Notes: generated from the letters alone by a model not told the origin. Counted from the stretch's first letter, positions 49,571 through 59,138 are shown. The stretch is 64,000 bases of DNA from VRUE01 sp963725085 (GCA_963725085.1 CAVRXM010000001.1:992001-1056000); one strand, 5' to 3'. A program made the numbers and translations.

Positions 49571-51479
49571 ACAGGCCGGCGGGCGGCCGGCGGCGCGCGC
49601 GGCGCTGGTGGTCGGCGCGCTCGGCGTCGTCTTCGGCGACATCGGCACCAGCCCGCTCTACACGATCCAGACCGTCTTCAACCCTGGTGACCCGCATCCG
49701 ATCGGAGCGACGAACGACACGGTCTTCGGGATCATCTCGCTGATCTTCTGGGCGGTGACGATCATCGTCACCCTCCAGTACGTCGTACTCGTGATGGGCG
49801 CCGACAACGAGGGCGAGGGCGGGATCATGGCGCTGATCACCCTGATCCGCCGCGGGGGCATCGCCGGCGGGCGACGGACGAAGATGGCGCTGGCGGCGCT
49901 CGGGATCTTCGGCGCCTCGCTCTTCCTCGGCGACAGCATGATCACGCCGGCGATCTCGGTCCTGTCCTCGGTCGAAGGGCTGAAGGTGGTCGAGCCCTCG
50001 CTCGATCACCTGATCGTCCCGATCACGGCCGCGATCATCGTCGTCCTGTTCGCGACCCAGCGCCTAGGAACCGCCGCGGTCGGGCGCATGTTCGGGCCGG
50101 TGATGATCGTCTGGTTCACGGTGATCGGGGCCTGCGGCATCTCCGGGATCGCCACCCACCCCGAGATCCTCAAGGCGCTGGAGCCGACCTACGCCCTCGA
50201 CTTCCTCACCGAAGACTTCTCGACCGCGTTCTTCTCGCTCGCCGCCGTCGTCCTCGCGGTGACCGGGGCCGAGGCGCTCTACGCGGACATGGGCCACTTC
50301 GGTCGCGCCCCGATCACCCGCGCCTGGCTGATGCTCGTCTTCCCGGCCTGCATCCTCAGCTACATGGGTCAGGGAGCGCTGCTGATCGACGACACCCGGC
50401 GCGGCGCGGCCGGCATCTTCTTCCTCCTCATCCCCCACTGGGGCCGGCTGCCGTTGGTCTTCCTCGCGACGGCGGCGACCGTGATCGCCTCGCAGGCGGT
50501 GATCACCGGGGCCTTCTCGGTCGCCCATCAGGCGGTGCAGCTCGGCTACCTGCCGCGGCTGCGCATCACCCACACCTCGGAAGAGGCCCAGGGTCAGATC
50601 TACGTCCCCTGGATCAACTGGCTGCTGCTGGTCTCGGTTCTGACGCTCGTATTCGCCTTCCAGACCTCGACCGCTCTTGCCTTCGCGTTCGGCATGGCGG
50701 TGACCGGGACGATCTCGATCACCGCTCTGCTCTTCTTCTACATCGTCCGCCACCAGTGGGGGAAGCCACTGTGGCTGGTGGTCGCCGGCGCCGTCGCGTT
50801 CCTCACGGTCGACCTGCTGTTCTTCGCCGCCAACCTGACCAAGGTCCTCCACGGCGCCTGGCTGCCGCTGTTGATCGCTCTCGCCGCGTTCACCGTGATG
50901 ACGACCTGGCAGCGCGGCCGCGAACTGGTCACCGCGCGGCGCGAACGCGAGGAGGGGTCGCTGCGGGAATTCGTCACCCAGCTGCACGACCGCAGCCCGC
51001 CCCTGCGCCGCTCGCCCGGCACCGCCGTCTTCCTCAACCGCAACAACGCGACGACTCCGCTGGCGATGCGGGCCAACGTCGAACACAACCAGACCCTGCA
51101 CGAGCACGTCGTCATCCTCACGATCGAGACCCTGCCGATCCCGTACGTCAGCGATGCCGACCGCCTCGTCGCCGACGATCTCGGCCACCGCGACGACGGC
51201 ATCTTCCATCTCGGCGCCCGCTTCGGATACATCGAACGCCCCGACGTCCCCGCCGCGGTGCGGCTCGCCCCCGGTGTCGATCTCGAGTGCCCGCTCGAGG
51301 TCGGGACCGCCACTTATTTCCTCTCGACGATCGATCTCCAGGCCGGGGATGCGCCCGGTATGGCCCGCTGGCGCAAGCGTCTCTTCGTCGCCACATCCCA
51401 CATCACCGCCGACGCCGCCGAGTACTTCCGCCTGCCGCGCGAGCGGACCCTGATCATCGGCTCGGTGATCGAGGTCTAG
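49563..51479 (+). CDS. kup: Kup-type potassium uptake transporter
   Basis: 638 residues (E. coli Kup is about 620). The opening VVFGDIGTSPLYTIQTVFN is the family hallmark, and EALYADMGHFGRAPI is the second conserved block. Twelve membrane helices are followed by a C-terminal cytosolic domain of about 180 residues (LHEHVVILTIETLPIPYV). It brings in K+ by proton symport. The start is a TTG at 49563 overlapping the aminotransferase stop; GGGGAC lies upstream. A hairpin (51482-51496) directly after the stop may end the transcript. Confidence 0.93.
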   Translation: MAEQAGGRPAARAALVVGALGVVFGDIGTSPLYTIQTVFNPGDPHPIGATNDTVFGIISLIFWAVTIIVTLQYVVLVMGADNEGEGGIMALITLIRRGGIAGGRRTKMALAALGIFGASLFLGDSMITPAISVLSSVEGLKVVEPSLDHLIVPITAAIIVVLFATQRLGTAAVGRMFGPVMIVWFTVIGACGISGIATHPEILKALEPTYALDFLTEDFSTAFFSLAAVVLAVTGAEALYADMGHFGRAPITRAWLMLVFPACILSYMGQGALLIDDTRRGAAGIFFLLIPHWGRLPLVFLATAATVIASQAVITGAFSVAHQAVQLGYLPRLRITHTSEEAQGQIYVPWINWLLLVSVLTLVFAFQTSTALAFAFGMAVTGTISITALLFFYIVRHQWGKPLWLVVAGAVAFLTVDLLFFAANLTKVLHGAWLPLLIALAAFTVMTTWQRGRELVTARREREEGSLREFVTQLHDRSPPLRRSPGTAVFLNRNNATTPLAMRANVEHNQTLHEHVVILTIETLPIPYVSDADRLVADDLGHRDDGIFHLGARFGYIERPDVPAAVRLAPGVDLECPLEVGTATYFLSTIDLQAGDAPGMARWRKRLFVATSHITADAAEYFRLPRERTLIIGSVIEV

Positions 51480-51481
51480 GC

Positions 51482-51496
51482 CCGGCCCCCGGCCGG
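51482..51496. terminator. GC hairpin between convergent kup and PEP-mutase-like genes
   Basis: CCGGCC-CCC-GGCCGG is a perfect 6-bp stem with a 3-nt loop, 2 nt after the kup stop and 1 nt before the convergent stop. No T-tract, so the termination role is inferred from position. Confidence 0.45.
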
Positions 51497-51497
51497 C

Positions 51498-52271
51498 TCA
51501 GCTCTCGGCCAACGACTCGAGCGTCTCGTTCAGCCACTCGATCGAGCGGTGGGCGAGCTGGCCACCCCAGCTGACCCTCGCGACCCCGAGCTCGGCGAGC
51601 TCGGCGATGGAGAGACCGCGCGGGAATCGCACCGCGTTCACGGGCCCCGGGTGCTCGGCGACGAACCGCCCCAACGGCTCCGGTTCCCAGAGGAGGATCG
51701 GGTAGACGCAGTCGGCGCCCGCCTCGGAGTAGGCCCGCGCGCGCTCCAGCCCCTCCTCGAGGGGCCCGGACTGTGAGCCGTCACCCTGCGCGGATGCGAT
51801 TCCGCGGAGGAAGACGTCGATCCGGGCGTTGATCACGAGCCCGTAGCCCAGCTCGGCGGCGGAGGCGCGCACCGCGGCCAGCCACTCGGCCTGCGCACCG
51901 GCGTTCCGCAGGTCCTCCGTTCTGTGGTCCGTGTCCTCGAGGTTGCAGCCGGCGACCCCGATCTCGCGCAGCGCCGCGACCAGGTCGCTCGGCTCCATCC
52001 CGTACCCGGCCTCGGCGTCGACGGTCACCGGCACCGCGACGGCATCGGCGATCCGCGCCGCCGCGGCGAGCATCTCCTCGCCCGGGGCGCCTTCGTGATC
52101 CTCGTAGCCGAGCGCCGCGGCGATTCCGGCGCTGGTCGTCGCGACCACCGGGAACCCGGCCGCCTCGACCGCCCGGGCGGAGGCGACGTCCCAGGCGTTG
52201 GGCAGCAGCAGCGGCTTGCCCCGGATGTGAAGGGAGCGAAGCTTCTCGCAGTTGTCGTCGAGCTCGGTCAC
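51498..52271 (-). CDS. Isocitrate lyase / PEP mutase family protein
   Basis: 257 residues from the GTG at 52271, which gives the usual N-terminus CEKLRSLHIRGKPLLLPNAW. A longer form from a TTG at 52328 adds 19 residues that look unlike the family. Conserved positions include GFPVVATTSAGIAAALGYED, VTVDAEAGYGMEPSDL (metal-binding Asp region), CNLEDTDHR and INARIDVFLRG. The isocitrate-lyase K-K-C-G-H motif is absent, so it belongs to the PEP mutase / oxaloacetate-decarboxylase-like branch, acting on a 2-oxo acid. Precise reaction unknown. Confidence 0.83.
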   Translation of the reverse strand: MTELDDNCEKLRSLHIRGKPLLLPNAWDVASARAVEAAGFPVVATTSAGIAAALGYEDHEGAPGEEMLAAAARIADAVAVPVTVDAEAGYGMEPSDLVAALREIGVAGCNLEDTDHRTEDLRNAGAQAEWLAAVRASAAELGYGLVINARIDVFLRGIASAQGDGSQSGPLEEGLERARAYSEAGADCVYPILLWEPEPLGRFVAEHPGPVNAVRFPRGLSIAELAELGVARVSWGGQLAHRSIEWLNETLESLAES

Positions 52272-52463
52272 GGTCGTCTGCTGCTCATCATCGCAAGGCC
52301 TGATGAACACGCGCTCGCTCTGCGCCAAGCCGCCGGTGACGAAAGTCGAATACCAGGCCCAGAGCGGGAAACGCTATACCCAGCGGGTGCGGACGCAGCT
52401 TCCCTGCGGCGGCGGCTCCAAGAAGCACTAGGCCGCTCGGATCCTGCGTGGTATACCGGCCGG

Positions 52464-53141
52464 GTGGCGACATTCGCCCTGCTCCACGGCGCCTGGCATG
52501 ACCCCTCCTGCTGGGAGCCGCTGACGGCCCGCCTCGAAGCGCTCGGGCACCGCTCCATTTGCCCCGACCTTCCACTCCACGATCCCGAGGCCGGCTACAT
52601 GCGTCGCGTGCAGCCGGCGATCGAGGCCCTCGAGGGTGTCGAAGAAGAGGAGGTGATCGTCGTCGCCCACTCGCAGAGCTCGGCGCTGGGACCGCTGGTC
52701 ACGGCCTCCCGCCCAGCCTCGCTCCTCGTCTACCTCTGCCCTCGGATGGGGAACGTCGAGCTGCCGGATGGATCGCCGCCGGCTTTCCGGGAGGGCATTC
52801 CGTTCCCTCCGTCCGGCGCGAATGGCACAACCGCGTGGGACCCCGAAATCGCCGCCGAGGTGATGTATCCGCGGCTGCCGCCCGAGAGCGCGAAGGCGCT
52901 GGTCGAGCACCTGCGCCCGATGGCGATGCCGCCCGACGAATACCCACTCGAGCAGCACCCCGATGTGCCGACCGCCCTGATCTACGCCGCCGATGACGAG
53001 CTCTTCGAGCCCGCGTTCGAGCGCTTCGTCGCCCGCGAGCTGTTGGGCATCGATCCGATCGAGCTTCCGGGCGGTCACTTCCAGATGGTCGAGGCCCCCG
53101 ATGCCCTTGCCGAGCTACTCGATCGCCTAGCCCCAGGATGA
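52464..53141 (+). CDS. Alpha/beta-fold hydrolase
   Basis: 225 residues from the GTG at 52464. ALLHGAWHDPSCWEPL is the oxyanion-side HG-x-W region, VVAHSQSSALGPLV the nucleophile elbow (A-H-S-Q-S in place of G-x-S-x-G), LIYAADDELFEP the acid strand and LPGGHFQMVEAPDALAELL the His strand. The domain length matches small esterase/haloalkane-like hydrolases with no lid. Substrate unknown. The 3' end overlaps the convergent SDR gene by 15 nt. Confidence 0.82.
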   Translation: MATFALLHGAWHDPSCWEPLTARLEALGHRSICPDLPLHDPEAGYMRRVQPAIEALEGVEEEEVIVVAHSQSSALGPLVTASRPASLLVYLCPRMGNVELPDGSPPAFREGIPFPPSGANGTTAWDPEIAAEVMYPRLPPESAKALVEHLRPMAMPPDEYPLEQHPDVPTALIYAADDELFEPAFERFVARELLGIDPIELPGGHFQMVEAPDALAELLDRLAPG

Positions 53142-53843
53142 CTCGGAGTCGGGCCGGAAGCTGGTCGTCAGGATTCGCATTCCGCGCGGGCGGGTGACGG
53201 TGAAGAGGACGACATCGGCGACCTCCTCGGCGCTCAACATCGAATCCAACTCGGGGTCGCCGGCCTCCCGGCCGGTCCCGATCGCGAACTCGGTGTTGAC
53301 CCCGCCCGGGCAGATGCAGGAGGCCCGCACCCCCTTCTCGCGCAGCTCGTGGTCGAGTGAGCGGGTGAAGCCGAGCTGGCCGAACTTCGAGGCGTTGTAG
53401 ACCGACTCGCCGGGGAAGGCGCGGAGGCCGGCGACGCTGGCGATCGAGACGAAGTCGCCGGCTCCGGACTCGATCAGGTGCGGGAGGGTCGCGGCGGCGG
53501 TGTGGAGGGTGCCCTTGAGGTTGACGTCGATCATCTCCTCGACCAGCTCCGGGTCGAGGTCGAGGAACGGCCCGTAGGCGCCGACACCGGCGTTGGCGAC
53601 GACGATGTCGAGCCGGCCGAAGCGCTCGACGACCGCGTCGGCCGCGGCGATCACAGCGGCCCGGTCCCTGATGTCGCAGGCAACCTCGAGCGCCCGCTCG
53701 AGGCCGAGGTCCCCACTACGGCGGGAGAGGAGGCCGACCGAGGCGCCCGCACCGTGCAGGCTGCGCGCGACCGCGGCGCCGATCCCGGAGCTGGCGCCGG
53801 TGACGAGTGCGACCTTGCCCTCGAGCTCCATCGGCTCCGACAT
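53127..53843 (-). CDS. Short-chain dehydrogenase/reductase (SDR)
   Basis: 238 residues, a classical SDR. The cofactor loop is VALVTGASSGIGAAVARSLH, then VANAGVGAYG (N-A-G), the catalytic Ser region FVSIASVAGLRAFPGESVYN with YNASK (Tyr and Lys), and ICPGGVNTEF after it. It oxidises or reduces an alcohol/carbonyl with NAD(P). The start ATG at 53843 is 14 nt after the stop of the protease gene on the same strand, so they form a transcript. Confidence 0.9.
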   Translation of the reverse strand: MSEPMELEGKVALVTGASSGIGAAVARSLHGAGASVGLLSRRSGDLGLERALEVACDIRDRAAVIAAADAVVERFGRLDIVVANAGVGAYGPFLDLDPELVEEMIDVNLKGTLHTAAATLPHLIESGAGDFVSIASVAGLRAFPGESVYNASKFGQLGFTRSLDHELREKGVRASCICPGGVNTEFAIGTGREAGDPELDSMLSAEEVADVVLFTVTRPRGMRILTTSFRPDSESSWG

Positions 53844-53857
53844 ACCCGGATTCTGCC

Positions 53858-54629
53858 TCAGGAGACCACGAGCGCGAGGACGATCGCGATCAGGCCGACG
53901 CTCTGGGTCGAGTGGACGAGGATCCCGATCCAGGCGCTCTCGTAGCGCCGCGAGGGGTAGGAGATCGCGAAGACGTTGATCAGCGCCGTCGGGATCACCC
54001 AGGGCGTGTGCAGGTGGTAGCAGGCGAAGAGCACTCCGTTCGCCACCCAGTCGTACTTTCCCGAACACTCCCTTCATCCGCGGCAGCAGCAGGCCGCGGA
54101 AGAGGAGCTCCTCGCCGAGCACCGTGTTGAGGACGGCGAAGACGGCGACCACCGCGAGCCAGCCCCAGGCACCGCGGAAGAAGCTTTCGCCGGCGTCGGT
54201 CCCGAGGAACTCGGCGAGGCCGCGGGGAGAGGGCGCCGGTATCCCAGGTAGGACGAACCCGAGGCCGAAGATCGCCATGAAGGGGAGCACCCAGAGCCAG
54301 ACCCGGCCGCCGCTGCGGCCACTGCGTGGATCCCGTGGCGCCCGCAGCCAGAGCGCATCGCGAAGGCCGGCCCACGACAGCGTCCCGAGCTCACGCCGGG
54401 TGAGGATCATCACCAGGGCGAACTCCCAGGCCAGCCCGAGGGGGATGCAGATCAGCAGCGCCCCGACCAGCGGCTCCTCGCCTCCCAGCCTGTCGGCGAG
54501 CCAGGGGGCGACGACCCAGGAGAGGATGCCCATCGGTATCGCGGCCGCCGCCGAGATGGCGAGGATCTGAGCGAGGGAGTACTGGGGGATCCCGGCATAC
54601 CGGTCAGGCTGGCCGGGCTGCTCGCGCAC
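53858..54629 (-). CDS. CPBP-family intramembrane metalloprotease; one frameshift
   Basis: The N-terminal 200 residues have several membrane helices (AQILAISAAAAIPMGILSWV; VWLWVLPFMAIFGLGFV) and the catalytic EELLFRGLLLPRM (E-E-x-x-x-R). After a one-base shift near 54060, close to a GGGAAAG run, the frame continues YDWVANGVLFACYHLHTPW with the metal-ligand His and a last helix ending at 53858. The joined length (about 257 residues) is typical of CAAX-protease/bacteriocin-processing family proteins. No family piece is missing, so a sequencing slip is the likeliest explanation. The substrate is not evident. Confidence 0.78.
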
Positions 54630-54658
54630 GCCGTGACTCTATGAGACCGGGCGGGCCG

Positions 54659-55270
54659 CTAGGCGGGGACTGCGGCGAGGTCGGCCCCGACCATCGCCGC
54701 GGCGTACTCGAGGAGGATCCGACGCGCGGCCTCGCGATCGATGCCGCCATGGCCGAGGACGACCTGGAGCCCGAGCCCGTCCTCCATCGCGACGAGGCCG
54801 CGGGCGATGCTCGCCGCGCTCGCGGCGGGCTCGAGCTCCCCGGCGGCGGCGCCGGCTTCGATCAGCGTCTCGTAGAGATGAACCTGGCGGTCGAAGAAGG
54901 CGGCGCTGAGGACCCTGAAGGCGGGGCTGATCCCGGTCAGGGCGTCGATCTCGTAGAGGAGGCGGCTGTCCTCGTCGTCGGGCCCGGTCGGGACGCCGAG
55001 CTCGATCGCGAGTCGCAGCCGCTCGATCGAACCGTCGACCTCCCGGACCGTCGCCGCGCGCTGCTCGGCGTACCGCTCCATCGCCCCCCGCGCGACGTCG
55101 AGCAGGAGGTCGCCGATGTCGGGGTAGTAGTAGAGGACCGAGCTGGGAGCGATGCCGGCCTCCTCGGCGATGTCCTTGACGCGCAGGGATACGGCGCCGT
55201 GCCGGAGGAGCACCGCGCGCGCCGCAGCCCTGAGCTGCTCTCGCCGCGCCCCCTGGTTCTTCGGTCTCAT
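54659..55270 (-). CDS. TetR-family transcription regulator
   Basis: 203 residues. The N-terminal helix-turn-helix is LRVKDIAEEAGIAPSSVLYY followed by YPDIGDLLLDVARGAME, the classical TetR layout. The remainder is a helical ligand-binding domain. Probably a repressor of the divergent solute-binding protein gene: a perfect palindrome lies just after that gene's -10 box. The ligand may be the transported compound or a derivative (inference from neighbours). Confidence 0.88.
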   Translation of the reverse strand: MRPKNQGARREQLRAAARAVLLRHGAVSLRVKDIAEEAGIAPSSVLYYYPDIGDLLLDVARGAMERYAEQRAATVREVDGSIERLRLAIELGVPTGPDDEDSRLLYEIDALTGISPAFRVLSAAFFDRQVHLYETLIEAGAAAGELEPAASAASIARGLVAMEDGLGLQVVLGHGGIDREAARRILLEYAAAMVGADLAAVPA

Positions 55271-55308
55271 TCACCAAAGCGTATTCGGTCCAGAGGTCGA
55301 AATCCCGA

Positions 55309-55352
55309 TTGACATAGGGCAAGCGTCCGGTTTATTGTCTGAATCCGATTCA
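55309..55352 (+). promoter_or_regulatory. Promoter with overlapping palindromic operator (candidate TetR site)
   Basis: TTGACA (55309-55314), 18 bp, then TATTGT (55333-55338) form a plausible promoter for the binding-protein gene. The palindrome TGAATC-C-GATTCA (55340-55352) covers the expected start of transcription, a classic position for repression by the adjacent TetR protein. Confidence 0.6.
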
Positions 55353-55377
55353 AAGAATCGACCCGGAGGGAGACCAA

Positions 55378-56523
55378 GTGAGGCTTGAACCGTCGAGGAT
55401 CACCACCGCGCTCCTGCTCGCCGCGTTGTTGGCGCTGATCGCCGCCGGGTGTGGTGGCGGCGGCGTCGAAGGTGGTGGCGAGACCGGCGAAACCGCGGAC
55501 GTCTCGGCCCCGGTCGAAGGGAAGCTGACGATCTCGCAGTGGCCCCTCTACATCGACCCCGGCAAGGACAACACGATCTCCCAGTTCGAAGAAGCGACCG
55601 GGGTCGACGTCAACTACGTCGAAGACATCAACGACAACCAGGCCTTCTTCGCCAAGCTCCAGCCCGAGCTGCAGAACGGCGAATCCGGAGGCCGCAGCCT
55701 GATCACCCTCAGCGACTGGCTCGCGGCGGAGATGTACGGCCTCGGCTATCTCGAGAAGCTCGACTACTCGAAGCTGCCGAACGTCAAGAGCAACCTGATC
55801 CCCGCCCTGCGGCACCCCGAATCCGACCCACATCGCGATTTCACCATCCCCTGGCAGGCCGGGATGACGGGCCTGATCGTCCGCAAGGACCTGGCGCCGA
55901 ACGTCAACTCGATCTGCGACCTGTTCGACCCGAAGTACAAGGGCAAGGTGACGATGCTCACCGAAATGCGCGACTCGGTGCCGATGACGCTGAAGTGCAT
56001 GGGGATCGACCCCGAACAGGCGACCGAAGAGCAGTGGCTCGCCGCCGTCGACAAGATCGGCGAAGCCGCCAAGTCGGGACAGATCCGGCGCTTCACCGGC
56101 AACGACTACTACCAGGACCTGATCAACGGCAACGTCGACTTCGTCCTCGGCTGGTCCGGCGACGCGGTTCAGCTCCAGGGGGACAACTCGAACATCGAAT
56201 TCGTGATGCCTAAGGAGGGATGCATGCTCTGGTCGACGAGCATGGAGATCCCGGCAGGGGCCCCGAATCCCGCCGCCGCCGAGGCCTGGATGAACTACGT
56301 CTACGACCCGCGTGTCCAGGCGGACATCGCCGAATACGTCAACTACGTGACCCCGGTCAAGGGGGTCAAGGCGATCCTCCGCAAGCGGGATCCCGAACTG
56401 GCGGAAAACCAGCTCATCTTCCCCAGCACCGATTACACGAAGAACTGCTCGTTCGAATCCGAGCTCGGCGGCGAACTCGGCAGGAACGTCACCAAGGCCT
56501 TCAACGAAGTCCTCGCCGGCTGA
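55378..56523 (+). CDS. Extracytoplasmic solute-binding lipoprotein, spermidine/putrescine (PotD) type
   Basis: 381 residues. A hydrophobic leader ends in a lipobox (IAAGC, Cys 25). The mature protein begins with a Gly/Glu linker then LTISQWPLYIDPGKDNTISQ, as in PotD-type proteins. QAGMTGLIVRKDL and DFVLGWSGDAVQL are conserved contact regions, and the protein ends at a normal length. It would capture a polyamine-like cation outside the membrane. GGAGGG lies 7 nt before the GTG at 55378. No permease or ATPase genes are adjacent. The amidohydrolase gene follows after 4 nt. Confidence 0.85.
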   Translation: MRLEPSRITTALLLAALLALIAAGCGGGGVEGGGETGETADVSAPVEGKLTISQWPLYIDPGKDNTISQFEEATGVDVNYVEDINDNQAFFAKLQPELQNGESGGRSLITLSDWLAAEMYGLGYLEKLDYSKLPNVKSNLIPALRHPESDPHRDFTIPWQAGMTGLIVRKDLAPNVNSICDLFDPKYKGKVTMLTEMRDSVPMTLKCMGIDPEQATEEQWLAAVDKIGEAAKSGQIRRFTGNDYYQDLINGNVDFVLGWSGDAVQLQGDNSNIEFVMPKEGCMLWSTSMEIPAGAPNPAAAEAWMNYVYDPRVQADIAEYVNYVTPVKGVKAILRKRDPELAENQLIFPSTDYTKNCSFESELGGELGRNVTKAFNEVLAG

Positions 56524-56527
56524 GCCG

Positions 56528-57382
56528 ATGCGCACCCTCTCAATCGCGGCGCTGCAGTGCGCGCCGGTCGCACGCGACCCGGCGGCCACGCTGGGGGCGT
56601 TTCGGGAGCGGCTGGCGGGCGTCAAGGCCACGGTCCCCGACGTCGATCTGGTGCTCGCCCCCGAGCTGCATCTGTCGGGCCAGCCGGGTCTGCTGGAGGA
56701 GCAGTCCGGCTACCCGGAGGAGGTCGCGGTGCCCGTCCCCGGAGAGCTCACCGACGCGCTCTCCGAGCTGGCCCGGGAGCATCGCGTCTGGCTCGTTCCC
56801 GGGACGGTCTTCGAGCGAGCCGCCGACGGGCGAGTGCACAACACCGCGCTGGCCTTCTCGCCGGACGGGGAGCTGGCCGCCCGCTACCGCAAGGTCTTCC
56901 CCTGGCAGCCCCACGAGGAATGTGCTCCCGGCGATCGTTTCGTCACCTTCGACATCCCCGACGTGGGGCGCGTCGGGCTCGCGATCTGCTACGACGGCAA
57001 TTTCCCGGAGACGTTCCGCCAGCTCGCGTGGATGGGCGCCGAGGTCGTGCTGCAGCCGACGCTGACGACGACCAGCGACCGCGCCGCCGAGCTCATCCTC
57101 GCCCGCGCCAACGCGATCGTCAACCAGCTCTACGTCGTCAACCTCAACGCCCCGGATCCGGCCGGCCTCGGTCGCAGCCTCGTCGTCGACCCCGAGGGAA
57201 TCGTCCGGGTCGAGGCGGGGGCGGGGGAGGAGCTTGTCACCGACGTCATCGATCTCGATGCCGTCACCCGTGTCCGCCGGCACGGCCTGGCCGGCGTCTC
57301 GAGGATGTGGGACCAGCTGATCAGGACCGGGCCCGAGATCGACCTCCCCGTCTACGGCGGCAGCATCCAACCCCCGCCGTAG
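56528..57382 (+). CDS. Carbon-nitrogen hydrolase (nitrilase superfamily)
   Basis: 284 residues with the Glu-Lys-Cys triad: Glu in LVLAPELHLSG (about residue 43), Lys in ARYRKVFPWQPHEE (about 121) and Cys in GLAICYDGNFPETF (about 156). These are amidohydrolases acting on C-N bonds of amides or carbamoyl compounds. Located 4 nt after a polyamine-type binding protein, it could act on an imported amide or N-carbamoyl polyamine, which is an inference. The start ATG at 56528 gives the usual N-terminal strand (TLSIAALQCAPV). Confidence 0.87.
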   Translation: MRTLSIAALQCAPVARDPAATLGAFRERLAGVKATVPDVDLVLAPELHLSGQPGLLEEQSGYPEEVAVPVPGELTDALSELAREHRVWLVPGTVFERAADGRVHNTALAFSPDGELAARYRKVFPWQPHEECAPGDRFVTFDIPDVGRVGLAICYDGNFPETFRQLAWMGAEVVLQPTLTTTSDRAAELILARANAIVNQLYVVNLNAPDPAGLGRSLVVDPEGIVRVEAGAGEELVTDVIDLDAVTRVRRHGLAGVSRMWDQLIRTGPEIDLPVYGGSIQPPP

Positions 57383-57477
57383 GGAATCCCTGCGCACACG
57401 CTACGAGTTCCGAGGTGCCCTTGCCCACCCCCTGGACGAGGGCTCCAGAAGTAACAGGTAACAGGCGGCGTTCGGGC

Positions 57478-57498
57478 GCCGGAGCTTCCCACTCCGGC
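57478..57498. terminator. Hairpin after the amidohydrolase gene
   Basis: GCCGGAG-CTTCCCA-CTCCGGC is a perfect 7-bp stem with a 7-nt loop about 96 nt after the stop. No T-tract. It may end transcription or may only be a fold in the 175-nt gap before the next gene. Confidence 0.35.
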
Positions 57499-57558
57499 AC
57501 CCAGTTGCCTGTCCTCAATCCTGAGCAGGACGCGGTCGGGCGGGCTAATCTGGTCGGG

Positions 57559-59138
57559 ATGGGGAAGCGCATTGGGACGCGAATCGTTCGGGCCGTCCGA
57601 ACTCTTGTTCTGACCGGACTCCTTGCGCTCGCGCTCCCGTCGCTGGCATCCGCCAGCAACCTCTACGTCACGAATTACGAATCCGACACCGTCTCGGTGA
57701 TCGACGGCACCTCGAACCGGGTGATCGCCACGATTCCCACCGGTAGCGAAACCGGCCCGTTCTCGATCGCGATCACGCCGGACGGTAGGACTGCATGGGT
57801 GGGCAACTTCGATTCGGGCACCGTGATCTCGATCGACACCGCCACGAACCAGGTCGTCGGGGCCCCGATTCCGATCCGGCCCAAATCCTTCGCGATGGCA
57901 ATCACCCCCGACGGGTCCCGCGCCTACATCGCCAACCACGAAGACGACTCGGTGACCGCCATCGAGCTCGCCACCCGGCAGGTGATCGGAACTCCGATCC
58001 AGGTCTGCGACGCGCCGACCTCGCTGACGATCAGCCCCGACGGCCGCACGCTCTTCGTGGTCTGCCAGGGAAGCGGGGGGAAGAGGTAATGGTGGACATC
58101 GGGCTCGGCCTGCTCCTCGGCGGCGGTCCCAGGGTCACCATCGAAAAAGGCTACGGAAGCGCGATCACGCCGGACGGCAACAGGCTCTACCTCGCTTCCG
58201 AAGCGGGGTTCGTCACCGTCGTCGATGCGTTGAGCAACAGTTCAATCGGGGAGCGGATACCGGTCGGCGTCGAACCCGACAACTTCGCGATCACGCCCGA
58301 CGGGCTCAGGGCCTACGTCGCCGACTTCAACGAAAAAGGGCAGGTGCACGTCATCGACACCTCTTCCCGGCAGCTGGTCGGGGCCCCGATCGACATCAAG
58401 GAAACGGAATACGCGGCGAGCAGCCCCGACGGCCGGAAGGTCTTCTTCAGCCAGTTCGGCCCCGACACCGTCACCGGGCTCGACACCACCACCAACCAGG
58501 TGATCGGCCCGATCCCCACGGGCAAAGGAGTCGGCGCCCTCGCATTCGTCCCCGACCAGTCCCCGACCGCCGCGTTCAAGCTTGCGAAGAGGGTGCGCCC
58601 CGGCGTCGCTGCGACCCTGGATGGCTCGCCCTCGAGCGACAGCGACGGAACCGTGTCGAGCTGGTCCTGGGTCTTCCAGGGAGGCGCCGGCACGGGCACG
58701 ACCAAGCCCAAGCTCAAGCACACCTTCGCCAAGCCGGGGAAATTCAAGGTGACGCTGACGGTCACCGACAACGAAGGCTGCTCGATCAACCTCGTCTTCA
58801 CGGGGCAGACCGCCTACTGCCACGGCTCACCCGCCGCCACGGTCACGAAGACCGTCAAGGTCGCCTACCCCGGAGTGAAGGTCAGGTGCCCAAAGAGCGC
58901 ATCGGGAGCCTGCAGTTTCAGGCTCAAGGCGGTGGAGAGGCACGGCAAGAAGCTGACGGCCCAGAGCGCGGTCGCCAAGGCCAAGGCGAAGCCGGGCAAG
59001 ACGGCGGTCGTCACCCTGAAGCCGAAGAAGAAGTTCGCGAAGAAGCTCGCCGGCGCGAAGAAGGCGCTGGTCCAGCAGATCATGACGATCGCCGGCAGGC
59101 AGACCACCAAGGTCTCGAAGCTGAAGATCGTCCGGTAG
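57559..59138 (+). CDS. Secreted YVTN beta-propeller/PKD protein; frameshift at a G-run
   Basis: The ATG at 57559 starts a signal peptide (TLVLTGLLALALPSLASA). YVTN repeats follow (NLYVTNYESDTVSVIDG; ITPDGRTAWVGNFDSG). Frame shifts in the run GCGGGGGGAAG near 58075-58083, and the propeller continues (VGVEPDNFAITPDGLRAYVA). A PKD-like domain (ATLDGSPSSDSDGTVSSWSW) then leads to a Lys-rich beta C-terminus ending at 59138. Joined length is about 526 residues, the same as its paralogue at 34495-36075, which supports a single gene with a homopolymer error. Probably surface-bound. Confidence 0.75.

Noticed and set aside
58060..58100. Programmed ribosomal frameshift in the YVTN gene
   Set aside because: The slip is in a plain G-run with no slippery heptamer and no clear downstream fold, and the intact paralogue at 34495 shows that one continuous frame is normal.
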